This document shows positions 1 through 8,344 of a stretch of 64,000 nucleotides of DNA, piece by piece. Below the pieces are notes generated by a model, which had not been told where the DNA came from, did no database searches, and worked only from the letters and a program-made list of their open reading frames with translations. Every line of letters starts with the position of its first letter. The first letter of the stretch is position 1. Source of the DNA: Pseudomonadota bacterium (lineage in GTDB: Bacteria > Pseudomonadota > Alphaproteobacteria > Rhizobiales > MH13); NCBI GenBank assembly GCA_039024915.1, contig JBCCPK010000007.1, positions 124,001 through 188,000 on the forward strand, read 5' to 3'. The translations under genes were made by a program, and so were the position numbers.

Positions 1-475
1 GACGGAGCCAGCGCGGGTGCGCCGGTCATGGTTGGAATGGCGGCGGGGCGACCGCCGCTAGGACGTGGGAAAATACGCCACGTCCTCGATCTGGATCACG
101 CGTTCACAGATCCGTGATCGACCCGTGAGCAGATTTCGCGCGCGGCGAAGGCATTGCTACGCGGAAAGATCTGCCCAGAACGAAAGGGTTGAACCGGTCA
201 AACTGATCAAGGGCCAAAAGGTCGGGGGTGAGGTGCGTCAACCCTTTCCGACGGCAAGGTAAGCCCAGCATCGCGACCACCCAAACTAGCTTTCGGCAGC
301 GTCCAGGGCCCCTTGAACCCACCCCAAGGGTTAGTGACTAGTCCCAATTTCCAGTAGCAAAATAGCCCGTTACAATCCCATACCATTACATATCGGGAGG
401 TGCGCGCAGCGTTCAGGCGCATTGGCGTGCACCGCAGCAAATACAAAGCTGACTTCAAGAGGCATGGCGAGAACG
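1..475. other. Left-edge non-coding region upstream of acnB
   Basis: No complete gene is supported here. One plus-strand frame is open from base 2 to a TAG at 59-61 and could be the tail of a gene entering from the left. Two adjacent perfect inverted repeats follow: 40-58 (7-bp arms GCGGCGG/CCGCCGC, 5-nt loop) and 61-85 (8-bp arms GGACGTGG/CCACGTCC, 9-nt loop). They could end an upstream transcript but have no T-tract. A third hairpin at 310-330 (CCCTTG/CAAGGG, 9-nt loop) lies in the acnB upstream region. Short ORFs here lack ribosome binding sites and recognisable content. Confidence 0.5.
348..376 (+). promoter_or_regulatory. Possible promoter of acnB
   Basis: TACAAT at 371-376 is a good -10 hexamer. 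TTTCCA at 348-353, with a 17-nt spacer, is a weak -35 with four of six matches to TTGACA. It lies about 100 nt upstream of the preferred acnB start. The call rests only on hexamer similarity and spacing. Confidence 0.3.
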
Positions 476-3268
476 ATGAGCCTATACGCGGACTATCTGG
501 CAGAGATCGAGACGCGCAAGAACGACGGCCTGAACCCCAAGCCGATCGACGACGCAGCGCTGCTGAACGAGATGATCGAGCAGATCAAACAGCCTGGTCA
601 TGAGCATCGCGAAGCATCGTTGAACTTTCTGATTTACAACACGCTTCCGGGAACAACGAGCGCAGCGGGAGCGAAGGCCGCGTTCCTTAAAGATGTCATT
701 TTGGGCGATGTCGCAGTTGAGGAGATATCATCGGCTTTCGCATTCGAGCTCCTCTCCCACATGAAGGGTGGACCATCGGTTGAGGTGCTCCTCGACTTGG
801 CACTAGGGAACGATCCGGCCATCGCCCGCGAAGCTGGCGAAGTGCTCAAAACGCAAGTGTTTCTGTACGAGGCCGACACCGAGCGTTTGAAGGACGGTTT
901 CGCAGCCGGAAACCCGGTCGCCAAAGAGATATTGGAGAGCTATGCCGAAGCGGAGTTTTTCACCAAACTTCCTGACATCGATGAAGAGATAAAAGTTGTC
1001 ACCTACATTGCTGCGGAAGGTGACATTTCGACAGACCTTCTGTCGCCCGGCAATCAAGCACACTCTCGGTCTGATCGTGAACTCCACGGCAAGTGCATGA
1101 TCTCCGAAGAAGCCCAACAGGAGATTGAAGCGCTCAAGCTTCAGCATCCGGGAAAACGGGTCATGCTGATCGCTGAAAAGGGCACTATGGGGGTTGGCTC
1201 ATCGCGCATGTCCGGGGTCAATAATGTCGCGTTGTGGACGGGTAAACAGGCCAGCCCATACGTACCCTTCGTGAATATTGCGCCGGTCGTGGCGGGTACG
1301 AACGGTATTTCGCCCATCTTCCTTACCACCGTCGGAGTGACCGGCGGGATCGGGATTGACCTCAAGAACTGGGTCAAGAAACTTGATGAGGACGGAAAGC
1401 CTATCCTGAACAATGACGGCAACCCGGTCCTCGAACAGCGCTATTCCGTCGATACCGGCACAGTTCTGACGATCAATACGAAATCGAAGAAACTGACGGA
1501 CGACTCCGGTGACGAAGAGCTGGTCGACCTTTCTGCGTCTTTCACGCCTCAAAAAATGGAATTCATGAAGGCTGGGGGCTCCTACGCGATTGTCTTCGGG
1601 AAAAAGCTGCAGACCTTTGCTGCCGAGACCCTTGGCGTCGAAGCACCCTTGGTGTTTGCGCCGTCCACAGAGATCAGCCATGACGGCCAGGGACTGACGG
1701 CGGTTGAGAAGATTTTCAACCGCAACGCAGTTGGCGTTACGCCGGGCAAGGTCCTACATGCGGGCTCAGATGTTCGGGTTACAGTCAATATCGTTGGCTC
1801 GCAGGACACAACAGGCCTGATGACTTCCCAGGAGTTGGAGGCCATGGCCGCAACCATCATCTCGCCGAAAGTCGATGGCGCCTACCAATCTGGCTGCCAT
1901 ACCGCTTCGGTTTGGGATCTGAAGGCTCAAGCCAACATCCCGCGCCTGATGGGTTTCATGAACAATTTCGGGCTCATTACCGCGCGTGATCCAAAGGGCG
2001 TCTATCACTCGATGACGGACGTCATCCACAAGGTGTTGAACGACATTACCGTCAGCGACTGGGACATCATTATTGGTGGTGACAGCCATACCCGCATGTC
2101 CAAAGGCGTCGCATTCGGTGCCGATTCTGGCACCGTCGCTCTTGCGCTTGCGACCGGTGAAGCAACCATGCCGATCCCGGAGTCGGTCAAGGTGACTTTC
2201 ACTGGTGACATGGCGCCGTGGATGGATTTCCGAGACGTGGTTCACGCCACACAAGCGCAAATGCTCCAGCAGTTTGGCGACAATGTTTTTCAGGGCCGGG
2301 TTATAGAGGTCCATATCGGAACGCTCCTGGCGGACCAGGCGTTCACCTTCACCGATTGGTCGGCGGAGATGAAAGCGAAGGCCGCGATCTGTATCTCCCA
2401 CGATGACACGCTGATCCAGTCGATCGAAATTGCCAAAGCGCGCATCCAGATCATGATCGATAAAGGCATGGAGAACAGCGCAGGTACGCTGCAGGGACTG
2501 CTAGACAAAGCAAACGAGCGCATCGCGCAAATCCGGTCGGGCGAACTTCCAGCTCTCACTGCTGATGACAACGCCGAATACTTTGCTGAAGTGGTGGTCG
2601 ATCTCAACGAGATCATCGAACCGATGATCGCTGATCCCGATGTGAACAATGCCGACGTGTCCAAACGCTACACCCACGACACCATTCGCCCAGTTTCTTA
2701 CTACGGCGGCTCAAAAAAGGTCGACCTGGGCTTTGTCGGCTCCTGCATGGTGCACAAGGGCGATATGAAGATTGTCGCCCAGATGCTGCGCAACCTCGAA
2801 AAAGCGGGCGAAGAGATCAAGTTCAACGCACCTTTGGTGGTGGCGGCACCGACCTACAACATCATTGATGAGCTGAAGGAAGAGGGTGACTGGGAGGTTT
2901 TACAGCGTTATTCGGGTTTCGAGTTCGACGATGCAGCACCCAAAACCGCTGCGCGCACCGAGTATGAGAATATTCTCTACCTGGAGCGTCCGGGCTGTAA
3001 TCTATGCATGGGCAACCAGGAAAAGGCGGAAAAAGGCGATACGGTCCTCGCCACATCGACCCGACTGTTCCAAGGGCGCGTTGTCGCCGACTTGCCGGAG
3101 AAGAAAGGCGAGTCGCTCCTGGCGTCAACGCCCGTTGTCGTGCTGTCCGCTATTTTGGGACGGACGCCGTCCATGGATGAATACAGGGATGCCGTTGAGG
3201 GAATTGACCTGACCAAGTTCGCGCCGCCCGTCGAGCGGCCGATGAGGTCAATGTCTGTCCATTATTAG
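476..3268 (+). CDS. acnB: Aconitate hydratase B (divergent AcnB-type)
   Basis: Isomerises citrate to isocitrate via cis-aconitate in the TCA cycle; AcnB enzymes often also act on 2-methylisocitrate. The 930-residue product aligns with AcnB: an N-terminal HEAT-like domain, then the swivel and catalytic domains. Visible signatures are GSQDTTG, GCHTAS, GGDSHTR, GSCM and GCNLCMGNQ. Cys757, Cys841 and Cys844 are the expected 4Fe-4S ligands. It is longer than the roughly 865 residues of E. coli AcnB and diverges in the middle. ATG 476 is chosen because the protein then begins like other AcnB proteins; ATG 464 is in frame, but AAGAGG (457-462) sits almost against it. It appears monocistronic and converges on the RTX gene downstream. 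Confidence 0.9.
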   Translation: MSLYADYLAEIETRKNDGLNPKPIDDAALLNEMIEQIKQPGHEHREASLNFLIYNTLPGTTSAAGAKAAFLKDVILGDVAVEEISSAFAFELLSHMKGGPSVEVLLDLALGNDPAIAREAGEVLKTQVFLYEADTERLKDGFAAGNPVAKEILESYAEAEFFTKLPDIDEEIKVVTYIAAEGDISTDLLSPGNQAHSRSDRELHGKCMISEEAQQEIEALKLQHPGKRVMLIAEKGTMGVGSSRMSGVNNVALWTGKQASPYVPFVNIAPVVAGTNGISPIFLTTVGVTGGIGIDLKNWVKKLDEDGKPILNNDGNPVLEQRYSVDTGTVLTINTKSKKLTDDSGDEELVDLSASFTPQKMEFMKAGGSYAIVFGKKLQTFAAETLGVEAPLVFAPSTEISHDGQGLTAVEKIFNRNAVGVTPGKVLHAGSDVRVTVNIVGSQDTTGLMTSQELEAMAATIISPKVDGAYQSGCHTASVWDLKAQANIPRLMGFMNNFGLITARDPKGVYHSMTDVIHKVLNDITVSDWDIIIGGDSHTRMSKGVAFGADSGTVALALATGEATMPIPESVKVTFTGDMAPWMDFRDVVHATQAQMLQQFGDNVFQGRVIEVHIGTLLADQAFTFTDWSAEMKAKAAICISHDDTLIQSIEIAKARIQIMIDKGMENSAGTLQGLLDKANERIAQIRSGELPALTADDNAEYFAEVVVDLNEIIEPMIADPDVNNADVSKRYTHDTIRPVSYYGGSKKVDLGFVGSCMVHKGDMKIVAQMLRNLEKAGEEIKFNAPLVVAAPTYNIIDELKEEGDWEVLQRYSGFEFDDAAPKTAARTEYENILYLERPGCNLCMGNQEKAEKGDTVLATSTRLFQGRVVADLPEKKGESLLASTPVVVLSAILGRTPSMDEYRDAVEGIDLTKFAPPVERPMRSMSVHY

Positions 3269-3307
3269 GACGAGTGCACGCTAGCCTTCAAAGGCCCAGG
3301 CACGGCT

Positions 3308-3327
3308 CTCGGTTCTGTGAAACCGAG
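3308..3327. terminator. Hairpin between convergent acnB and RTX gene 1
   Basis: Inverted repeat CTCGGTT (3308-3314) / AACCGAG (3321-3327) with a 6-nt loop. It lies between the acnB stop and the stop of the minus-strand RTX gene. There is no T-tract on either strand, so termination is inferred from position only. Confidence 0.35.
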
Positions 3328-3394
3328 CCACTCGGAGGGCCGGGGACGATCCGTGCCCGGGAGGCGGCGGCTCGTGCCAAGCAACTATCGCCGG

Positions 3395-6016
3395 TCAGAT
3401 CAAAATATCATCAACCAGCTGGGCTTGGGTCGTGTTCTCAATCGTGAAGGTGTTGGGGCCGAAGGTGAAGACGACGTCGCCCGCGACATCGGCGGCGAAC
3501 GACAGCGCGCCATTGACGGTGGCGAATTTGAAGGCGGTCAGATCGAGCTGATCGAGATCGTCCTCAAAATCGGTCACTGTGTCCGCGCCATAGGCCGGAG
3601 CAAACACAAACGTGTCAGAACCCGTGCCGCCTATGAGCGTGTCTGTTCCCGTCCCACCGTCAAGGACATCATCATCCTCTCGACCCTGAAGCGTATCGTC
3701 ACCTGCCCCGCCAGAGAGTTGGTCATTGCTCGCGCCAGCCTGAAGGAAGTCGTTGCCCTCTTCGCCTCTCAGCGTGTCCTCGCCAAAGCCACCGAACAGG
3801 CTGTCATTGCCACTTCCCCCTTCGAGGGTATCATTGCCTGAGCCCGACGAGATGAAGTCATTGCCCTCCTGACCGCGGGAGACGTCATCGCCCGCGCCGC
3901 CGTACAGCCCATCATTCCCGTCGCCACCGAAAAGCCTGTCATTGCCGTCGCCGCCGATGAGCCTGTCGTTCCAGGTACCACCATCGAGAAGATCATCGCC
4001 AGTTCCGCCGTCAAGGCTGTCAAAGTGCTCTCCACCGAACAGCCTGTCATCGCCGTCGCCGCCGATGATGGTGTCGTTGCCCGCACTTCCCAGCATCAGA
4101 TCGTTGCCATGACCACCATTGAGGGTGTCTCGGCCATCACCGCCGTTGAAGAGATCGTCCCCAACTCCGCCATACAAAGTATCGGTATCGGATCCACCAT
4201 CGAGCGTATCGTCACCCGGACCGCCGCTCAGCACATCTTTACCTTTTTGCCCCCAGAGGATGTCATTACCAGCGCCGCCTTCGAGGCTGTCGAAGCCGTC
4301 ATTGCCGTAAAGGATGTCGGCGCCATCACCACCGTTCAAGGTGTCGGCTTCAGATCCACCATCAAGGGTGTCGTCGCCGGTACCGCCGCTCAAAACGTCT
4401 TTACCGTTTTGTCCCAACAGGGTGTCATCACCCGCACTGCCTCCGAGGCTGTCGGAGCCGTCATTGCCGTAAAGGACGTCGGCGCCATCGCCACCGATCA
4501 AGGTGTCGGCTCCAGACCCACCATCGAGCGTATCGTCGCCACTGCCGCCGTCCGCAATCCCCCCTGCGCCACCGATCAAGGTGATCGTGTCTTCAAGGTC
4601 GGTGCCAACGACGGACCCGATATTGTAACCATCGCCGCCGCCCAGACTGTTCGATCTATGGATAAATCGGAGAAATCCGGTTTCGGTATCAAAGCTTGCA
4701 TCAACGCCAGCTGTTTCGCCGACCCCGGGTAGCTGACCTAGGTCGAGCGCGTTCGAGCCGGAGCCACCGAGATTAGTCAGGCCCATAAACATCGCAATGG
4801 TGTCGGTCTCGTCGGTCCACCCAACGCCGGCAAACGTCGCGGCGGCGCCCGGGACCGATATTTGCGCATCTCCCAGCTGGATGCCGTCGGTCGTTTCGAA
4901 AAAGGTATAAACGCGACCCGGGCGATAACTGAAATCAAGGTCAAACTCGAGGATCGCGCCCGGTTCAAACCGGATTTCCTGCGCGATAAGCTTCCCAGAC
5001 GCGCGCCCAATAAATGGCACTTCGACGACGACCTTCGATCCCGTACCCACAATAAGGCCTTGCCCGGTCAGTTTGGATGGCTCGCCGTTAGGGTCACTTA
5101 ATAAATTGATTACACCGCCTTTGGTGACCTCAAGAAAGCGATCGGCGGCGGTTGTGGTGAGGGAAGCATTGCCCAGACGCAGCTCTCCGCCACTTGCTAT
5201 AATGGCCGAGTAAAACGTGGCACTTCCGCCATCGCTTATCGTTACTTGGCCCTTCCCTGAAGACGCTTCCAAGCCTGGGAAAAGGCGACCGACAAGAAGG
5301 TTGAGTTTTCCGGCGTTAATCTCAGAACCGGTGTCTTTAATCCTGATCGAAGAGGTTCCAAAAGCAGGATCGTGGACGCCGACGTCAATAAAGTTCTTCT
5401 CGGTCCCAGCAGCCCCGAGAACGGTTAACCTAGAGCCGCTAGAAATAAGGAGCTCACCTTTAGATGCTATCCCAACCCCAAACGAAGCGTCAGATCCATT
5501 CAGGATCAACTCCGACCGGTTGTACATTTTCAAGACGCCATCGCCGCCCCGGCCAAGGAAAATGAAAGGCGTCTTTCCGGTTAGTTCGACTCTACCCGAA
5601 TTTAGAATAATCTCGCCGCGGCTTCCCGGATAATAACCGACATTGATGCCAGCACTTCCAATGTTGCCCGGTGACGTGGGATTCGTGGTTTCTGAAAGCT
5701 CGATACGCGCCCCATAGTCCACTCTGAGGTAACCTGTACCTCCCGCGCCGACTACGAAACCGACCGGCGTAGTGTCGTTGCCTGTGACAGAGAACGACGT
5801 ACCTTCACCGCTGACCGTCATTCTGCCCAACGAGCCTGGCTGCGCCCCAATGATTACAAAGGAGTTTTGCCCCTGGGGATAGCCCGGTGCGCCGTGGTCG
5901 ACGGCCACCTGCGTTCCGCCATCGATTGTGTAGTAGCCGCTGTGTGTACCACCAACGGTATCGACGTCTCCAGGAGCAGGATCAAAAGATACATCACCAG
6001 AGAATGTTTTAGCCAT
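3395..6016 (-). CDS. RTX calcium-binding exoprotein 1
   Basis: An 873-residue protein, probably secreted by a type I (ABC) system. Residues 1 to about 440 are glycine-rich beta-repeats with phrases such as GGxGxLxxxxGA and no N-terminal signal peptide, resembling autotransporter-like beta-helix passengers. From about residue 480 to 790 there are many GGxGxDxLxG nonapeptides, the Ca2+-binding beta-roll of RTX proteins. The last roughly 85 residues are nearly the same as those of the second RTX protein (19154-23737) and probably hold the uncleaved secretion signal. No HlyB/HlyD/TolC genes are nearby. The ATG at 6016 has an AT-rich leader without a clear Shine-Dalgarno; GGGAGGCGG lies about 35 nt upstream, too far to act directly. 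Substrate or adhesive role is unknown. Confidence 0.85.
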   Translation of the reverse strand: MAKTFSGDVSFDPAPGDVDTVGGTHSGYYTIDGGTQVAVDHGAPGYPQGQNSFVIIGAQPGSLGRMTVSGEGTSFSVTGNDTTPVGFVVGAGGTGYLRVDYGARIELSETTNPTSPGNIGSAGINVGYYPGSRGEIILNSGRVELTGKTPFIFLGRGGDGVLKMYNRSELILNGSDASFGVGIASKGELLISSGSRLTVLGAAGTEKNFIDVGVHDPAFGTSSIRIKDTGSEINAGKLNLLVGRLFPGLEASSGKGQVTISDGGSATFYSAIIASGGELRLGNASLTTTAADRFLEVTKGGVINLLSDPNGEPSKLTGQGLIVGTGSKVVVEVPFIGRASGKLIAQEIRFEPGAILEFDLDFSYRPGRVYTFFETTDGIQLGDAQISVPGAAATFAGVGWTDETDTIAMFMGLTNLGGSGSNALDLGQLPGVGETAGVDASFDTETGFLRFIHRSNSLGGGDGYNIGSVVGTDLEDTITLIGGAGGIADGGSGDDTLDGGSGADTLIGGDGADVLYGNDGSDSLGGSAGDDTLLGQNGKDVLSGGTGDDTLDGGSEADTLNGGDGADILYGNDGFDSLEGGAGNDILWGQKGKDVLSGGPGDDTLDGGSDTDTLYGGVGDDLFNGGDGRDTLNGGHGNDLMLGSAGNDTIIGGDGDDRLFGGEHFDSLDGGTGDDLLDGGTWNDRLIGGDGNDRLFGGDGNDGLYGGAGDDVSRGQEGNDFISSGSGNDTLEGGSGNDSLFGGFGEDTLRGEEGNDFLQAGASNDQLSGGAGDDTLQGREDDDVLDGGTGTDTLIGGTGSDTFVFAPAYGADTVTDFEDDLDQLDLTAFKFATVNGALSFAADVAGDVVFTFGPNTFTIENTTQAQLVDDILI

Positions 6017-6326
6017 CTAAATATATGCTTTTACTTACTTTTTGTTTTCCGCCTCCCAACAAATATAGTATCTAAGACAATTGCCATCAGTACTACTGCG
6101 GCCTGACCGACAATATTACGTCATCTGTCGGGCTGCGGTGAGGCCGTGAAGGCTAACCGATGAAAGCGCTTGGGCTCTAAGCCCGTCATATCCATGACGT
6201 TTTCAAAGTCGCAGACAACCGCGGTTTTGAACCGCGCTCCGAAGACATACATATCTGCCCGGGCTTCAGCGTCTTACGATGCTATGGCGCACTCGCCACT
6301 TGCTCAGATTACGCCAGGCCACGGAT
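6017..6326. other. Structured intergenic region with three consecutive hairpins
   Basis: Lies between the 3' end of the gntR gene and the 5' end of RTX gene 1. Three short perfect hairpins follow each other: GGGCT/AGCCC (6172-6184), CGTCAT/ATGACG (6184-6199) and CGCGGTT/AACCGCG with a 3-nt loop (6220-6236). They could terminate gntR, belong to the RTX leader or mark a small RNA. No T-tract or ORF resolves this. The 45 bp next to the RTX start are strongly AT-rich and probably contain its promoter. Confidence 0.45.
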
Positions 6327-7055
6327 CTAACGCCGCTTAACCAGAAGGGCCTCGGCGAGCGACTTGTTGGGCGGTGCGTCTGGGTTGAGATCCAGACCCG
6401 AACTCAAATCGACGATATGGCTGCGCATGATGTTTTCGGCGTTTTGACCATCGCCCCTCTCGAACGCGGATAGTAGAGCTTCATGAGAGTGGCTTTCGCA
6501 CGTGGTATCAGGTCGCTTCCAATACAACGCGATGATCAAGGATGATCTTGATATCAGCGTCTCGACGAACTGAGTGTAGAGTCGATGACCCGCGATCCGC
6601 GCAATCTCAAGATGAAATTCGCCAGAAAGGGCGAGCGCATGCCCCTTATCGCCCTTTGCATTAGCCGCGTGCTCAATTTCGATATGTTTGATCAAGCGGT
6701 TTAGGTGCCGCGGCGACATCCGCCCGGCTGCCATGTTGGCAACCTTGGGCTCTATCAGCGCCCGCGCTTCAAAGACTTCTCGCGCCTCTTGCACCGAGGG
6801 TCGGGCGACAAAAGCACCACGGTTTTTTTCGATTGAGACCAGTTCGGAATGGGCAAGCGACTGCAAGGCTGCGCGAACAACGGTGCGGCTCACCCCGTAC
6901 ACCTCGCCAACCTCATCTTCCGATAGCTTCGCGCCGGGCTTGAGGCGATGCTCAAGGATTGCCTGGCGCAAGCCCTCAACAATCTCCAGGCTGCGGTCCG
7001 CCGACCGGTTGGTCGGTTCCGTCCTCGGCTTAGCTTGCGCGGTCAGCGGCGCCAT
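6327..7055 (-). CDS. GntR/FadR-family (FCD) transcriptional regulator
   Basis: A 242-residue one-component regulator. The N-terminal third is a GntR winged helix (recognition helix around VSRTVVRAALQSL); the rest is an all-helical FCD ligand domain with metal-site-type His residues (EFHLEIARIAGH; SHSHEALLSAF). FCD regulators usually bind a carboxylate effector and repress adjacent catabolic genes. ATG 7055 is preferred over ATG 7073 because GGAGAA lies at the right distance before it. It is divergent from the ABC importer operon at 7314, with TTGTATACAA between them, so control of that operon and of itself is likely. The effector is unknown. Confidence 0.88.
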   Translation of the reverse strand: MAPLTAQAKPRTEPTNRSADRSLEIVEGLRQAILEHRLKPGAKLSEDEVGEVYGVSRTVVRAALQSLAHSELVSIEKNRGAFVARPSVQEAREVFEARALIEPKVANMAAGRMSPRHLNRLIKHIEIEHAANAKGDKGHALALSGEFHLEIARIAGHRLYTQFVETLISRSSLIIALYWKRPDTTCESHSHEALLSAFERGDGQNAENIMRSHIVDLSSGLDLNPDAPPNKSLAEALLVKRR

Positions 7056-7128
7056 CTTTCTCCAACATCGCATGGAACACTGGTGATAGCGTTGATACGG
7101 ATTTCGCCTGGAAATTACAAATACAAGA

Positions 7129-7138
7129 TTGTATACAA
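7129..7138. promoter_or_regulatory. Palindromic GntR/FCD operator candidate
   Basis: TTGTATACAA is a perfect 10-bp palindrome, overlapped by a second inverted repeat TACAA-gat-TGTA starting at 7122. T-TGT-ACA-A cores of this type are typical of FadR-subfamily operators. It lies in the divergent region 74 bp from the gntR start and about 175 bp from the ABC ATPase start. Binding is inferred. Confidence 0.55.
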
Positions 7139-7313
7139 AATTTAGTCAGATCGTATCGTATTTGCCGTTTTATTGTGCACTTTTCTGATCAACAACGTCG
7201 CTAAGTATCTGTACGTATGACATAATCCCCATATTTGCAGCCACGTGAATCTACGGCCACTTGGTACGCCTCTTGCAAGCTCAAGATAGGCACAACAGGA
7301 TACGACGTCGCGC

Positions 7314-8309
7314 ATGGCAGCAGCTCTGGAACTGATCTCCGTTTCGAAAATCTACGGCGCCACAACCGCCGTCGATGCCATCGACCTGAAGATCGAAGCC
7401 AACAGCTACACGTGCATCCTTGGGCCATCTGGCTGCGGCAAGTCCTCAACGCTCCGGATGATTGCAGGGCACGAGACGGTGTCCGCAGGCGACATTGTTT
7501 TAGGTGCGCAGAACATCACGAACCTCGCGCCCTCGGCTCGCGGTACCGCCATGATGTTCCAGAACTATGCGCTCTTTCCGCACCTCAGTGTCAGCGAAAA
7601 CGTTGCCTTCAGCTTGAAAATGAAGGGCGCGAGCAAAACGGAACGCATTGGCCGGGCGGCAGAGATGCTCAAGCTGGTGGACATGCTTGATTATGCGGAG
7701 CGGCTGCCCAGCCAGCTGTCGGGTGGCCAACAGCAGCGCATCGCTCTGGCGCGGGCCCTAATCACAAAGCCCTCCGTTCTTCTTCTCGATGAGCCGCTAT
7801 CGGCCCTCGACCCTTTCCTGCGCATCCGCATGCGCGCGGAACTCAAACGCTTCCAGCGCGAGTTGGGCATCCCCTTCATCCATGTCACACATAGCCAGGA
7901 CGAAGCGATGGCGCTCGCGGACAAGATCGTCGTGATGAACAACGCACGCATCGAGCAGGCTGGTCCGCCGCATGAAGTGTTCAACGCGCCGACAACCGAG
8001 TTTGTGGCGCGCTTTATGGGTGGGCACAACATCGTTCAAAACGGCTCGGGACACATCGCTTTGCGCAGTGACCGCATCAAGGTCAGCGCGGTTGGCTCTG
8101 CCCAAAGTGAGCGCACCGCAACGGTTCACGCGATCGAGTATCTCGGGACCAGCTTCGAGCTAAGCCTGAAGGGCGAGCACGGCGAGGATTACGCCGTCAC
8201 TGTCCAAGATAGCACCTATCTCGCAGCGCCTTTCGAGATCGGCGACGCCGTCTCACTAAGCTGGGACGCGTCCGACGCGCACCCGCTTTCAGCCTCTGCC
8301 ACCAACTGA
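7314..8309 (+). CDS. ABC transporter ATP-binding protein (PotA-like)
   Basis: The 331-residue ATPase subunit of a spermidine/putrescine-type importer, at the cytoplasmic face of the membrane. Visible motifs are Walker A GPSGCGKSS, Q-loop, signature LSGGQQQR, Walker B LLLDEP and the switch His in HVTHSQDEA. After about residue 235 comes a shortened TOBE/MOP-type regulatory domain. It is the first gene of a co-directional set (ATPase, receptor, two permeases, racemase-like, GNAT). AGGA (7297-7300) is a weak binding site 13 nt before the ATG. Substrate cannot be read from the ATPase. Confidence 0.92.
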   Translation: MAAALELISVSKIYGATTAVDAIDLKIEANSYTCILGPSGCGKSSTLRMIAGHETVSAGDIVLGAQNITNLAPSARGTAMMFQNYALFPHLSVSENVAFSLKMKGASKTERIGRAAEMLKLVDMLDYAERLPSQLSGGQQQRIALARALITKPSVLLLDEPLSALDPFLRIRMRAELKRFQRELGIPFIHVTHSQDEAMALADKIVVMNNARIEQAGPPHEVFNAPTTEFVARFMGGHNIVQNGSGHIALRSDRIKVSAVGSAQSERTATVHAIEYLGTSFELSLKGEHGEDYAVTVQDSTYLAAPFEIGDAVSLSWDASDAHPLSASATN

Positions 8310-8344
8310 CCAACACCATCAAACCCGAAAAACGGAGACAGGGA

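Noticed and set aside
3700-4560. CRISPR-like regular repeats in the RTX regions
   Set aside because: The periodicity is 27 bp or its multiples and encodes GGxGxDxLxG nonapeptides in frame; repeats are imperfect and there are no spacers or cas genes.
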